DNA of 64,000 bases, taken from an uncultured Sphingomonadaceae bacterium. Its GTDB lineage: Bacteria > Pseudomonadota > Alphaproteobacteria > Sphingomonadales > Sphingomonadaceae. Below, piece by piece: positions 8,803 to 18,248 of this stretch. Position numbers and translations under genes: made by a program. The stretch covers positions 1,425,501 to 1,489,500 of the forward strand of contig CANNCV010000001.1 of the NCBI GenBank assembly GCA_947503245.1, given 5' to 3'. The notes beneath the pieces are model-generated. The model did not search any database. It was not told the DNA's origin and saw nothing but the letters and a program-made list of their open reading frames with translations. How positions within the stretch are numbered: the stretch's first letter is position 1; the number at the start of each line of letters is the position of its first letter.

Positions 8803-9732
8803 CTATTCAGCCGCCTGAACTTTGAGGCAGGAAGAAGCGTAATCATGCGCAGCATTGGCCATATCGCATAGCAATGACTGCATTTGTCCGATGGTGCTGG
8901 CGGGTTCGCCACGATTATCAAGATAAAGTGCACGATCAAATTCAATTTGTACCGCCTGAATATTCCGACGGCTATCGGCATGGCGACTAAGCACATAACC
9001 GCCCGCATAGGGGGTGTTTTGTTCAACAACCAAACCATAAGAACGCGCCGCATGCGCCAATATGTCCATGAGGGATTGGTCTGCGCTGGCACCATGGCGA
9101 TTGCCGAATACAATTTGTGCAGAGGGCGGCGCGTTGGTTCTGCCGCGCGGAAGGCTTGGCATGGAGTGTACATCCAACAGAACAGAGCAACCATGAATAT
9201 TGTGACGCTGCGCCAGCCTGTCAGACAGTGCGTCGTGATATATTGCATGTGTATTGGCGATGCGTGCCTTTACATCGTCCCAATGCCATTCCGTCCGCCA
9301 GATATCGCCATATCCGGCCAAGCGGCTTGGAATAAGGCCTAAACCGGCATTAGCCTTCATCGCATAAGGCAGCTCTTGTTGTTGCGCCAAAATCTGCTTG
9401 CGTATGTCTCTGGGTAAAGCTGTAAGATTGCTCAAATCTATATCTGCCGGGTCGCGGTTCAGATCAATCCATGCTCTCGGCGCGCGAGCAATAATCGCGC
9501 AATAGCCAGCTTCTATGGCTTTGCTGGTCAGGTGATCAGCATAGCGATCTTCCAGCTTTTGCAGAGCATTTTGCGGCAACCGCGCATTGTTTAATATATA
9601 TTGCGGGTAGTCACGCCCGGCGTGCGGGACGGACAATATGACCGGTGATATAAGCGCATCATCTTCACCATTCCGGCGAACCCAATATGCCTTATCATAA
9701 AAGAAATGCGCGGGAGCATTATTGTACGTCAT
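8803..9732 (-). CDS. N-formylglutamate amidohydrolase family protein
   Basis: A 309-residue member of the N-formylglutamate amidohydrolase (HutG/FGase) family, zinc enzymes that release formate from N-formylglutamate in histidine breakdown or act on related N-formyl amino acids. Seen in the sequence are LSVPHAGRDYP near residue 29, ARAPRAWIDLNRDPADID, LLDVHSMPSLPRGR and QIVFGNRHGASAD, the blocks that carry the metal ligands. I chose ATG 9732; a longer frame starts with TTG at 9816 but has no support. No other histidine-utilisation genes are nearby, so the physiological role is open. Confidence 0.8.
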   Translation of the reverse strand: MTYNNAPAHFFYDKAYWVRRNGEDDALISPVILSVPHAGRDYPQYILNNARLPQNALQKLEDRYADHLTSKAIEAGYCAIIARAPRAWIDLNRDPADIDLSNLTALPRDIRKQILAQQQELPYAMKANAGLGLIPSRLAGYGDIWRTEWHWDDVKARIANTHAIYHDALSDRLAQRHNIHGCSVLLDVHSMPSLPRGRTNAPPSAQIVFGNRHGASADQSLMDILAHAARSYGLVVEQNTPYAGGYVLSRHADSRRNIQAVQIEFDRALYLDNRGEPASTIGQMQSLLCDMANAAHDYASSCLKVQAAE

Positions 9733-9999
9733 TACGGCTAGCCCGGCTCCACGTCTGGCAAATTGGAGGTTAATCAATGGCGGGACGCGCTTAAGATGTA
9801 AAGAGCAAGCGTGCAAAGAACCAGAAACGGAGCTAAGGCTGGACGATCAAAGACTGGGTGATGACACAATGATTAGTCAGCAAAAAACCAAGGTTAATTG
9901 GTAAAGAGGCTGGAGTTTTTTAACGTCTGTCTATTATAGCAGCATTCAGTCAATGAGCTAAACAACGATCAGACGTTATAAAATGGGTGTGGTGCAAGA

Positions 10000-10374
10000 A
10001 TGAATCGAATATTGCTGGCAGAAGATGAAGAAGCAATGCGCACCTATTTGAAGCGCGCATTGGAGAAAGCAGGATATTCTGTCACAGATGTTGATCGCGG
10101 CACTGTTGCTGCACCATTGCTGGAACAGGATGAATTCGATCTGCTGCTCACAGATATCGTGATGCCAGAAATGGATGGCATTGAGCTCGCACAGCATTGC
10201 GCCAAAGTCGCACCAAAAACCAAAGTTATGTTCATTACTGGTTTTGCTGCGGTCACTCTTAAGGCCGGGCAGGCGGCGCCCAATGCGCGCATCTTGTCAA
10301 AACCCTTTCATCTTAAAGATCTGGTGCTGGAAGTTGATCGCGTTCTGGAGAATGCCGATCCCTGTGGTCTTTAA
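10000..10374 (+). CDS. cpdR: CpdR-like single-domain response regulator
   Basis: A 124-residue stand-alone receiver domain. The acidic pocket is formed by E8/D9, the phosphoacceptor is D52 (LLLTDIVMPEMDG), the conserved Thr/Ser region is FITGFA, and the lysine is K101 (ILSKPFHL). The sequence matches the alphaproteobacterial CpdR type, which when unphosphorylated directs the ClpXP protease to the cell pole and times the degradation of cell-cycle regulators such as CtrA. It is monocistronic, followed by tRNA-Val. Confidence 0.85.
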   Translation: MNRILLAEDEEAMRTYLKRALEKAGYSVTDVDRGTVAAPLLEQDEFDLLLTDIVMPEMDGIELAQHCAKVAPKTKVMFITGFAAVTLKAGQAAPNARILSKPFHLKDLVLEVDRVLENADPCGL

Positions 10375-10472
10375 GAGAATTAACGTCCCACCAAAGGCAA
10401 AATACGCTTGCCAATCAGCAACAGCCTAGCTAATGGACGCAGCCTGTCATTAAGCGACAGAAAATGATCTGT

Positions 10473-10547
10473 GGGCGTATAGCTCAGTGGTAGAGCACTG
10501 TGTTGACATCGCAGGGGTCGGAAGTTCAACTCTTCCTACGCCCACCA
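10473..10547 (+). tRNA. tRNA-Val (anticodon GAC)
   Basis: A complete cloverleaf of 75 bases including encoded CCA. The acceptor stem is GGGCGTA/TACGCCC, the D arm contains AGCTCAGTGGTAGAGC, the anticodon loop is TTGACAT with anticodon GAC, and the T arm is GGAAGTTCAACTCTTCC. The discriminator base is A. Confidence 0.95.
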
Positions 10548-10739
10548 TCATTTCCTTCACCTTCACGATTTTAAAATAAGCATTGGCGAGTGATGGCGCG
10601 GTTTTTTCATCATAGGCTATTCTGCTTTGACAGATGGTTGATCATAGCGCCCTTAGCTGACGCTACGGCAGGCTAGAGCTTGCCTTCCCACAGGCAAAAA
10701 GCCGTAGCATTAGCTGTAAATTTCGGCTTAAGTCGGGCT

Positions 10740-11531
10740 ATGCAACTATCTGAACTTCTGAAAAATACCGTTATTGCCGATGGCAAAGCGCAAATAGAAA
10801 TCCCGTCAACATGGATGCAGGGCCGCACCACCTATGGCGGGTTATCCGCAGCATTGGCCCATCATGTCGCAAGGCAGAGCTTTCCCGATATTCCCCCGCT
10901 GCGTTCCGCGCAAATTGCTTTTGTCGGCCCCATTGCCGGTGAATGTGACATAGTGGTTGAGCAAGTGCGGCGCGGCAAGAACACGGCCTTTGTGACGGCG
11001 CGCGTCACCTATGGTGATGGTGTCGGCATGATCTGCACTTTTATCTTTATGAACCCGCGTGACAGCAGCATTGTGCATCACGGCCTGGATGTTGACGCGG
11101 CCGATATGCCGCCCATTCCGGCGGATGAAGATGTGCGCCATGGACCGCCGGAATTTTTCACCTATCACCTAGATTATCCCGATAAGCGGATTGATTTGAA
11201 TGGCAACACCACAAAGCTGGAGGCGTGGCATAGGCTGCGTGATGATGGCCCATTGGCGCCGGGGCGTGATGTGATGACTGAATTGCTTTGCATTGGCGAT
11301 GGCTTGCCACCATCGGCCATGGGGTTGATGACCAAGCCAGGGCCAGTCAGCTCAATGAATTGGCAGATTAATATGCTGACTGATAAGCCGGTCACGCGTG
11401 ATGGGTGGTGGTTGCTGACCTCCGAAACCCATCATGCGGAAAATGGTGCCAGCAGCCAATATATGACCGTGCGCAATGCCGATCTGGAGCCAGTTATGAC
11501 CGGCATGCAGTCGGTGGCACTGTTCGTATAA
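10740..11531 (+). CDS. Acyl-CoA thioesterase family protein (double hot dog, TesB-like)
   Basis: A 263-residue protein of the thioesterase-like superfamily with two hot-dog halves. The N half contains TTYGGLSAALAHHVARQ and LRSAQIAFVGPI, where acyl-CoA thioesterase II enzymes have GGQVLAQAL-type motifs; the C half contains GLMTKPGPVSSMNWQINM and WWLLTSETHHAENGASSQ. It probably hydrolyses a medium or modified acyl-CoA. It heads a four-gene plus-strand operon with two flavoproteins and a Rieske protein. ATG 10740 was preferred to the in-frame ATG 10680, whose first 20 residues do not look like family sequence. Confidence 0.75.
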   Translation: MQLSELLKNTVIADGKAQIEIPSTWMQGRTTYGGLSAALAHHVARQSFPDIPPLRSAQIAFVGPIAGECDIVVEQVRRGKNTAFVTARVTYGDGVGMICTFIFMNPRDSSIVHHGLDVDAADMPPIPADEDVRHGPPEFFTYHLDYPDKRIDLNGNTTKLEAWHRLRDDGPLAPGRDVMTELLCIGDGLPPSAMGLMTKPGPVSSMNWQINMLTDKPVTRDGWWLLTSETHHAENGASSQYMTVRNADLEPVMTGMQSVALFV

Positions 11532-11553
11532 AAACAAAAAGAGAGGGCGCAAA

Positions 11554-12480
11554 ATGAAAACACGCATTACCGAAATGCTGGGTGTAGAATATCCCATTGT
11601 GCAGGCGCCAATGGGTTGGATAGCACGCAGCAATCTGGCCAGCGCCATGTCCAATGCTGGTGGTTTGGGCATCATCGAGACATCTTCGGGAGAGCTGGAC
11701 AATATCCGCGATGAAATCTGCAAAATGCGCGAACTGACCGATAAGCCTTTTGGCGTCAATATTGCACAGGCTTTTGTGCGTGACCCCAGCATTGTTGATT
11801 TTATCGTCGATCAGGGCATCAAATTCGCCACCACTTCGGCCGGTGATCCCAATCGCTATTGCGGGCCATTGAAAGAGGCGGGGCTGACAGTTTTTCACGT
11901 GGTCCCCAATCTGGCGGGCGCGATCAAGGCGATTAATGCCGGGGTTGATGGTCTGGTGGTTGAAGGCGGCGAAGGCGGCGGCTTTAAGAATAAAGATGAG
12001 GTTGCGCTCATGGTGCTTTTGCCGTTGATCCGTGAAAAGGTCGATGTGCCGATTATCGCAGCGGGCGGTATCACCTGCGGGCGTACTATGGCCGCGGCTT
12101 TTGCTTTGGGGGCAGAGGGCGTGCAAATGGGCACACGCATGGTCAGCGCCGCGGAATCGCCAGTGCATGACAATTGGAAGCAGTCTATTATTGATGCCAA
12201 AGAGACGGATACGGTCTTTCTGAATCGTCATGGCAATGGCCCGGCGCTGCGTGCGTTGAAAACCGAGCGGACAACCAAATTGGAAACCCAGCCAAGCGAC
12301 AATATTTTTGGCGAGATGGCCAATGCGCTCGACCTGTATTTTGGCGGGGATATGGAGGCGGCGATTGCCCTTTCTGGTCAGGTTGCAGGGCGTATTGACA
12401 GTGTCAAACCGGTTAAACAGATTGTCGATGAGATTATGGACGAATTTCACAAGGTCGCAGACGCGATCCACAAGCTATAA
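11554..12480 (+). CDS. Nitronate monooxygenase/NPD-family flavin enzyme (copy 1)
   Basis: A 308-residue FMN-dependent TIM-barrel protein of the 2-nitropropane-dioxygenase family. Motifs are YPIVQAPMGW near residue 14, SNAGGLGII, KPFGVNI, the phosphate-binding VVEGGEGGG and IIAAGGITCGRTMAAAFALGAEGVQMGTRM. The family includes nitronate monooxygenases, but also CoA-substrate reductases such as IpdC of steroid degradation. The location next to acyl-CoA thioesterase, acyl-CoA dehydrogenase and crotonase genes makes a CoA-linked role as likely as nitronate oxidation. It is paralogous to the next gene, 20 bases downstream. Confidence 0.82.
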   Translation: MKTRITEMLGVEYPIVQAPMGWIARSNLASAMSNAGGLGIIETSSGELDNIRDEICKMRELTDKPFGVNIAQAFVRDPSIVDFIVDQGIKFATTSAGDPNRYCGPLKEAGLTVFHVVPNLAGAIKAINAGVDGLVVEGGEGGGFKNKDEVALMVLLPLIREKVDVPIIAAGGITCGRTMAAAFALGAEGVQMGTRMVSAAESPVHDNWKQSIIDAKETDTVFLNRHGNGPALRALKTERTTKLETQPSDNIFGEMANALDLYFGGDMEAAIALSGQVAGRIDSVKPVKQIVDEIMDEFHKVADAIHKL

Positions 12481-12500
12481 TAACAAGAGAGGATAAGCGC

Positions 12501-13478
12501 ATGAAAACACGCATAACAGAGCTATTCGGCATTCAGCACCCGATCATTCAGGGCGGCATGCATTATGTCGGCTTCGCGGAAATGGCGGCGGCAGTGTCCA
12601 ATGCTGGCGGGCTGGGTATTATCACCGGCCTGACACAGAAATCAGCGGCAGATCTGGCGAACGAAATCGCTCGCTGCAAAGATATGACCGACAAGCCTTT
12701 TGGTGTGAACCTGACCTTTTTGCCCGTCGTTAACACACCTGATTATGCCGGCATGGTAAAAGCGATCATTGAAGGCGGGGTGAAAGTTGTTGAGACAGCA
12801 GGCAATAACCCGGTGCAGGTGCTGCCCGCTTTGCATGAGGCGGGTATTAAGGTCATCCACAAATGCACCAGCGTGCGGCACGCATTAAAGGCGCAGAGCA
12901 TTGGCTGTGATGCCGTGTCTGTTGACGGTTTTGAATGCGGTGGCCATCCGGGCGAAGATGATATTCCCAATATGATATTGCTGCCCCGTGCTGCAGATGA
13001 ACTGGACATTCCCTTTGTTTCCTCTGGCGGACAGGCCGATGGGCGTAGCCTTGTGGCATCTTTGGCTATGGGCGCAGACGGCATGAATATGGGCACACGT
13101 TTCATTGCCACCAAAGAGGCACCCGTGCACCAGAATGTGAAAGATGCAATTGTTACTGCCTCTGAGCTGGACACGCGGCTTGTTATGCGTCCGCTGCGCA
13201 ATACTGAGCGGGTGATGAACAATGCGGCGGTCGAGCGCTTGCTGGAGATTGAGAAAGAAAAAGGCGATGATCTGCAATTCACTGATGTGATTGAACAGGT
13301 CGCCGGGGTCTATCCAAAAATCATGATGGAAGGCACCATGGATGCGGGTGCATGGTCATGCGGCATGGTCGCCGGACTGATCAATGATATCCCGACATGT
13401 CAGGAGCTGATTGACAATATTATGGCTGAAGCGGAAGCGATCATTAATAAGCGGCTGGCCGGGTTTCAGGCTGGCTGA
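12501..13478 (+). CDS. Nitronate monooxygenase/NPD-family flavin enzyme (copy 2)
   Basis: A 325-residue paralogue of the preceding gene; both begin MKTRITE. The FMN-binding layout is the same: HPIIQGGMHYVG, SNAGGLGIITG, KPFGVNLTFLP, VDGFECGGHPGEDD, FVSSGGQADGRSLVASLAMGADGMNMGTRF. The GGHPGE loop and the longer C terminus are typical of the larger NPD subgroup. AGAGGA lies upstream of the ATG. Two tandem copies of different subgroups suggest consecutive or heteromeric flavin steps in one pathway. Confidence 0.84.
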   Translation: MKTRITELFGIQHPIIQGGMHYVGFAEMAAAVSNAGGLGIITGLTQKSAADLANEIARCKDMTDKPFGVNLTFLPVVNTPDYAGMVKAIIEGGVKVVETAGNNPVQVLPALHEAGIKVIHKCTSVRHALKAQSIGCDAVSVDGFECGGHPGEDDIPNMILLPRAADELDIPFVSSGGQADGRSLVASLAMGADGMNMGTRFIATKEAPVHQNVKDAIVTASELDTRLVMRPLRNTERVMNNAAVERLLEIEKEKGDDLQFTDVIEQVAGVYPKIMMEGTMDAGAWSCGMVAGLINDIPTCQELIDNIMAEAEAIINKRLAGFQAG

Positions 13479-13480
13479 AC

Positions 13481-14377
13481 ATGGCCAGTCAAGCGCAGCA
13501 GGGCATGATGATGAGCGATCAGGAGCGTGCACTCTGTGCTGCGCGGTCTAATCATGTCGATTATGCTGCGCGTGATGCCATGCATTATCTGGGCAATTAT
13601 GAGCGGATTATCCCTGCCAACCTGACCCGTATGATGGAAAATGCCCATGATTGGGAGCATCTGCCCTTTGTCCATGCATCCAGCTTTGCGGGCATCGATT
13701 GTCTGGACCAAGGCCCATGGGGCTGGCGCGCTCGCTTGCATCTGCCGCAGGATAAAGGCGGCGGAACGCAGCTTCTTGATCTGATAGCCGATAATGAACG
13801 GCATTATTGGGTATCTACCGTCTTTTACGGCATGGGTGAGGGGATAGAAATTCACACTCAGGCCAGCCAGCATGATGACCAGCATATTAAGGTTGATGTT
13901 GGCTTTTACCTTCCTGAAGCGCCACCCAATGACGAAATGGCGGCGATGGTGCTTAGCTATATGCAAAGCCAATATGCGACGCTTTATGATGAGGATGCAG
14001 CATTGATGCAGGGGCGTCAGGCGGCACTGGATGCGCGCAAGAAACGACCCGCATATAAGGATGAATTGACTGAGATATGCTTGGGGCCGCTATCTGATTT
14101 TGCGACTGATAAGGCGCATTATTTAGATACACCCAATGGCGCTGTGGTTTTGCGGCATGTTGACGGTCATTGGACAGTGCATGACGCAGTCTGCCCCCAT
14201 ATGCTGGGGCCGCTGGAAGGCGATTGCCTAAAGGACGGCGTATTGACCTGCCCATGGCATGGTTATCGTTTTGACGTGGAAAGCGGCAAAAATCTGGACG
14301 GTAAATGCGGCGGGCTGCGCCAATATTGGCGCGTTGAGATTAGCGGCGATGAATTTCGGCTCGTGCCCAATCGCTAG
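13481..14377 (+). CDS. Rieske oxygenase-like protein with reversed domain order
   Basis: A 298-residue protein. The C-terminal 100 residues form a Rieske [2Fe-2S] ferredoxin domain with the two cluster motifs CPHMLG (Cys-X-His) and CPWHGYRF (Cys-X2-His). The N-terminal part holds ENAHDWEHLPFVHASSF, an Asp-X2-His-X4-His pattern like the mononuclear-iron site of Rieske oxygenases. In ordinary oxygenases the Rieske domain comes first; here the order is reversed. It follows the second NPD gene by two bases, and its stop overlaps that of the convergent MFS gene. It probably hydroxylates a catabolic intermediate, but the substrate is unknown. ATGs at 13505-13511 are possible later starts. Confidence 0.72.
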   Translation: MASQAQQGMMMSDQERALCAARSNHVDYAARDAMHYLGNYERIIPANLTRMMENAHDWEHLPFVHASSFAGIDCLDQGPWGWRARLHLPQDKGGGTQLLDLIADNERHYWVSTVFYGMGEGIEIHTQASQHDDQHIKVDVGFYLPEAPPNDEMAAMVLSYMQSQYATLYDEDAALMQGRQAALDARKKRPAYKDELTEICLGPLSDFATDKAHYLDTPNGAVVLRHVDGHWTVHDAVCPHMLGPLEGDCLKDGVLTCPWHGYRFDVESGKNLDGKCGGLRQYWRVEISGDEFRLVPNR

Positions 14378-15693
14378 GCCTGTGCTACCTCTCTATCACT
14401 CTCCAAAATTGGTTCGCCGGTTGCGAAGATGAGCCAGAAAAGGGCACCGAAGATGCTGATGCCAGCGGCCAAGATGAAAGTGGCGGTGTAGCCGCCTGTT
14501 ACATCGACCAGAAAGCCAGTGAGTGCGACGCCGATAATGCCGGGCAAAGTGCCACTAATATTGCTGATGGAGAAAAGCACATCGGCATGTTTGGGGGCGA
14601 TATCGAGATGGTTGCAGGCAAAGCCGGCCCAGGCCATAGAGCTGATAGCAAAGGCCGCGCATAGCATGAGCAGCGCCATATTGGGCGTGGTTGCTTGCGA
14701 TGCAGCGATCAACAATGCCGATCCGCCGATAAGGCCGCAACATTGCATAAATTTGCGCACAAAGGTCACGCTGGTGCCGCTGGCGATCCATTTGTCAGCG
14801 ATAATCGCTGAGGCATTGCCCGCGATAAATTGGCAGATCCATGGTCCAATTGCGAACAGGCCTGAGCCAGCGATAGACAGCCCCTGCACATCACGGAAAT
14901 AGCTGGGGAGCCATGCGAGGAAGAGGTAAAGTGTCCAGTTTGAGCAGAAGTGATTGACGAACAAGGCCCAAACCGCAGGATGCCGCAAAAAGATATTCCA
15001 CGGCACAGGCGCTTTGTCTTCGGCTTCGCTATTTTCCAAATGCGCCAGAAAAGCGCGTTCTTCATCAGAAATATGCGGGTGCACGGATGGCCGCGCATGC
15101 ACGACCTTTAGCCACACAATGGCGAACAGCACGCCTGCTGCGCCAAAGACATAAAATACACTTTGCCAGCCATAGGATGCGACCAGCCAACCCGTGGTAG
15201 AGAGCGCGAAAATCGTGCCCAAAGGTATGCCGGTCAGGTTGATGGCGGCGGCGCGTGATTTTTCCTGCTTGGGTATCCAGCGGCCCAGCAGATTATAAAC
15301 ACCGGGAAAGCTGGCCGCTTCGCCAATGCCCATCAGCACACGGGTTAGCAATAATGCCGAAAGCGATACGCCCGCTGCAATGGGTGTTAAGAAGGTAAAG
15401 ACCGACCAGCCGATCAACGCAATGCCGAGCAACTTTTTGCCGCCATATTTGTTCGCCAGCCAACCGGTGGGGATCATCGCCAGTAAATAGCCTACAAAGA
15501 ATGAGGCAAGGACATTGCCCTTGGTGGTGGCGGACCAGCCAAATTCCTCTGCCATGGGAATGATGGCGACCGAGATATTGACCCGGTCAATATAACAGAT
15601 GAATGTGGCCATGAAGCAAAAGGCCACGAGAATGTGCCGTTTCTGCCAAGACTTTGCTTTGCCAAAGCCAGCGCCCAATTCTGATTGTGTCAT
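14374..15693 (-). CDS. MFS transporter, anion:cation symporter (ACS) family
   Basis: A 439-residue inner-membrane carrier with about twelve hydrophobic segments. The family signatures are visible: CYIDRVNISVAIIPMAEEFGW at the first helix, GWLANKYGGKKLLG after the second, and RVLMGIGEAASFPGVYNLLGRWIPKQEKSRA. This is the ACS (hexuronate/phthalate/tartrate) type of proton-coupled organic-anion importer. Its stop overlaps that of the Rieske gene by four bases. The neighbourhood suggests import of a carboxylate that the adjacent enzymes degrade. Confidence 0.87.
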   Translation of the reverse strand: MTQSELGAGFGKAKSWQKRHILVAFCFMATFICYIDRVNISVAIIPMAEEFGWSATTKGNVLASFFVGYLLAMIPTGWLANKYGGKKLLGIALIGWSVFTFLTPIAAGVSLSALLLTRVLMGIGEAASFPGVYNLLGRWIPKQEKSRAAAINLTGIPLGTIFALSTTGWLVASYGWQSVFYVFGAAGVLFAIVWLKVVHARPSVHPHISDEERAFLAHLENSEAEDKAPVPWNIFLRHPAVWALFVNHFCSNWTLYLFLAWLPSYFRDVQGLSIAGSGLFAIGPWICQFIAGNASAIIADKWIASGTSVTFVRKFMQCCGLIGGSALLIAASQATTPNMALLMLCAAFAISSMAWAGFACNHLDIAPKHADVLFSISNISGTLPGIIGVALTGFLVDVTGGYTATFILAAGISIFGALFWLIFATGEPILESDREVAQA

Positions 15694-15854
15694 ATCATTC
15701 CCCCGAAAGACTGCAGCCTAAACTAGACGGTAATATGCCCCACAAGACAAGTGGCAATGCTATTGCGTCCGCAGATGGCGGTGTGGGACTGGCAATTTTG
15801 CGGCAAGGCTGGCAAAGAAGCGCCAGAAGCGCACAGACATATAAACGGAATATA

Positions 15855-17198
15855 ATGATGAAAAAACGCACAATGGCAGCAATTGCCGGAATTTTGCTGC
15901 TGGCTGGCGGCGCGAGCGCGGCCTATCTTGCCAGCCCAACCATTCACAAAGGCAATGATGGTGAAGCGCCGGAACTGGGGCGCACAGGTGATTATAGCAT
16001 CGGAACATATAGCGAGACCTTGCCGCTCCCTGATCGTACAGAGATTACGGCTTGGGGCGCGATTTCCGGCTCGCTCAGTCCGGTTGAGCGCAGTGTTGAT
16101 ATCCGCTTCTGGTATCCCTCATCAACAGGCACCAGCGGGGAACCAGCGCAATATCGCCATGACATTGAATATCCAGGTGAAGATGATGTGCCGGTGTCAA
16201 CACAAGGCATTGCAATAGAGGGCGCTACGCCGCTGGCAGATGAGCGTTTTCCCTTGGTCATCATGTCGCATGGCTATGGCGGCTGGAACGCGCATTACAG
16301 CAATTTGGCGGAGCACTTGGCGTCACGCGGATATGTTGTTGCTTCTATCAGCCATGGCGATGCGCCAGTAAATGGCATTACAAGTTTCTATCTGTCATTT
16401 GGCAATGTGCTCGCCGATCGCAGCCATGACCAGCGGCAGGTCTATGATGCGCTCATGGCGCGTGCGGAAAATAGAGAGACACGTCTTGGCAACAGCATCG
16501 ATCCGCAAAAAGTTGCGTTAATTGGTTATTCCATGGGCGGTTTTGGCGCATTGGCCAGTGCAGGGGCGTCCTATGTTTATGATGGCCAGAGCATGTCTAA
16601 CCTGCCGACAGCGCAACAGGCAAAACTGACCGCGCTTACCGCAAAGCCATTGCCGCTAAAGGCGATGATTGCCTTTGCCCCATGGGGCGGACAGCCAGAT
16701 AATCGAGTCTGGTCAGCAGACAGCTTGGCGAAGATCAACCTGCCGGTGATGCTGGTTGCGGGCAATCAGGATGATGTTGTGAATTATCAGGAAGGCGTAC
16801 GCTGGCTGTTTGACAATATGGGCGAGGCGGATCGCCATTTGCTGACATATAGAGAGGCGCGGCATAATATTGTCGGCAATGATTTTGACGTTAGCGACAC
16901 GCCTGCCTTTCGCGCGGCGGAATATTTGAAAGAACCGGTTTGGCGGCAGGAGCGGTTGAATATGATCAACCAGCATTTTGTCACGGCCTTTCTTGATCTG
17001 CATGTCAAAGGTGAAGCAGAAAAAGCAGAGTATCTGGACGTGCCAGTGCCGGATTCCAACGCATCGGCATGGGAAATTGGCTTTGGGGAACAGCTTAATG
17101 GCCGTTTTGCAGGGCCAGAGGAAAAAGACCATTGGCGCGGTTTTCAGCGGCGATGGGCAGTGGGGATTGATTTGGAGCGCAAACCAGCGGGCGAATAG
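15855..17198 (+). CDS. Dienelactone-hydrolase-like alpha/beta hydrolase, exported
   Basis: A 447-residue alpha/beta hydrolase of the predicted dienelactone hydrolase group. It has an N-terminal signal or anchor (MAAIAGILLLAGGASAAYLA), a strand with VDIRFWYPSS, the oxyanion region PLVIMSHGYGGWNAHYSNLAEHLASRGY, the nucleophile elbow GYSMGGFGA and a late histidine (YREARHNI). It should hydrolyse an ester in the periplasm. The long frame to 15654 would run into the divergent MFS gene, so I take ATG 15855/15858 as start. The substrate is unknown. Confidence 0.72.
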   Translation: MMKKRTMAAIAGILLLAGGASAAYLASPTIHKGNDGEAPELGRTGDYSIGTYSETLPLPDRTEITAWGAISGSLSPVERSVDIRFWYPSSTGTSGEPAQYRHDIEYPGEDDVPVSTQGIAIEGATPLADERFPLVIMSHGYGGWNAHYSNLAEHLASRGYVVASISHGDAPVNGITSFYLSFGNVLADRSHDQRQVYDALMARAENRETRLGNSIDPQKVALIGYSMGGFGALASAGASYVYDGQSMSNLPTAQQAKLTALTAKPLPLKAMIAFAPWGGQPDNRVWSADSLAKINLPVMLVAGNQDDVVNYQEGVRWLFDNMGEADRHLLTYREARHNIVGNDFDVSDTPAFRAAEYLKEPVWRQERLNMINQHFVTAFLDLHVKGEAEKAEYLDVPVPDSNASAWEIGFGEQLNGRFAGPEEKDHWRGFQRRWAVGIDLERKPAGE

Positions 17199-17212
17199 GC
17201 AAAAACGCGTAA

Positions 17213-18139
17213 TTAGCTTTTTGTTGGTTTTCTCACTGCAAAGTCAAACACATCGGGCCGCGTGTAATGGCCGGCATTGTCCATATCAAACTGGCCGCGC
17301 GTGCGGTCATTCAGGTCGATTGTTGCGCTGAGCAATGTCTCTTCGCCAAAGACTGGGCCAGCGAGCATTTCGCCCATGGGTGAAATGATGCAGGAACCGC
17401 CAGAGATTAACACAGTCTCCGGCGTGTTGCCCTGAATGGCATCATATTGGTCAGCCCCCAGCGAAATATCCGCGCGTGTCATATATTGGCAAGCGGACAG
17501 AACAAAGCTGCGGCTTTCCAGCGCAATCATCTGCATGCTGGGCGCCCATACGGGGCGATCATCCACGGTGGAGACGCAATAAAAGTCTGGATTGTGCACA
17601 TAATAATGGCTGCGCATCAACGGCATATAATTTTCCCAGCAAATAGCGCTGACCAATCGGCCGGCTTCACTGTCCATAATGGGCAGGTCATTGCCATCGC
17701 CCATGCCCCAAATCAGCCGTTCCATCGCTGTGGGCATCAGCTTGCGGTGTACGCCCAATAGACTGCCATCTTTTTCAAAGCTGAAGGTTGAGCAATAAAG
17801 CGTGCCACCACGTTTTTCGATCACGCCCGTAACACAGGCCACGCCATTGTCAGCGACGGCGTCACGCATCTTTTCAAACCGTGCATCGTCCAGTGTGACG
17901 GCATTATCGGCATAGAGCCGGAACAATTCGCGCCCTGCATCATCACGCGAGCCAACCCGCACGCCAAAATCCACACCCTTGGGATAGCCGCCGATAAAGG
18001 CTTCCGGAAAGACAGCAAGTTCACTGCCCTGCGCCTTTGCTTTGGCCAGCCAGTCGCCAAATTTGGCGATAGCTGCATCGGAATCAAACGGGTCGCTTCC
18101 AACCTGAACAACGGACACAGTGCGGGTGTTTGTAAACAT
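17213..18139 (-). CDS. Nitrilase/carbon-nitrogen hydrolase
   Basis: A 308-residue member of the nitrilase branch of carbon-nitrogen hydrolases. The catalytic Glu-Lys-Cys triad is in place: Glu in LAVFPEAFIGGYPKG near residue 45, Lys in GVHRKLMPT near 130, and Cys in VSAICWENYMPLMR near 164. The PEAFIGGYPKG and CWENYMPLMR blocks are those of true nitrilases converting nitriles to acids and ammonia. It is the last gene of the minus-strand group that starts with the two acyl-CoA dehydrogenases, but a palindromic repeat separates it from them. Confidence 0.87.
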   Translation of the reverse strand: MFTNTRTVSVVQVGSDPFDSDAAIAKFGDWLAKAKAQGSELAVFPEAFIGGYPKGVDFGVRVGSRDDAGRELFRLYADNAVTLDDARFEKMRDAVADNGVACVTGVIEKRGGTLYCSTFSFEKDGSLLGVHRKLMPTAMERLIWGMGDGNDLPIMDSEAGRLVSAICWENYMPLMRSHYYVHNPDFYCVSTVDDRPVWAPSMQMIALESRSFVLSACQYMTRADISLGADQYDAIQGNTPETVLISGGSCIISPMGEMLAGPVFGEETLLSATIDLNDRTRGQFDMDNAGHYTRPDVFDFAVRKPTKS

Positions 18140-18155
18140 GTTAATAAAACTCCTT

Positions 18156-18241
18156 CGTCATTGCGAGGTGCGAAGCGCCGCGGCAATCTAGAGCTAGTCG
18201 CGCTTTATGCCCTAGATTGCTTTGCTTCGCTCGCAATGACG
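18156..18241. repeat. Palindromic intergenic repeat, copy 1
   Basis: An 86-bp imperfect palindrome begins CGTCATTGCGAG and ends CTCGCAATGACG, with inner CGGCAATCTAGAG and CTAGATTGC arms. The second copy lies at 20253-20342. The ends and the AATCTAGA-like inner motif mark it as a dispersed, non-coding, REP- or MITE-like element between genes. Confidence 0.85.
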
Positions 18242-18248
18242 CAATTAG

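Noticed and set aside
11494-12471. Antisense frame (325 codons) opposite the first nitronate-monooxygenase-like gene
   Set aside because: The plus-strand product has all FMN-binding motifs; the antisense translation shows no domain.
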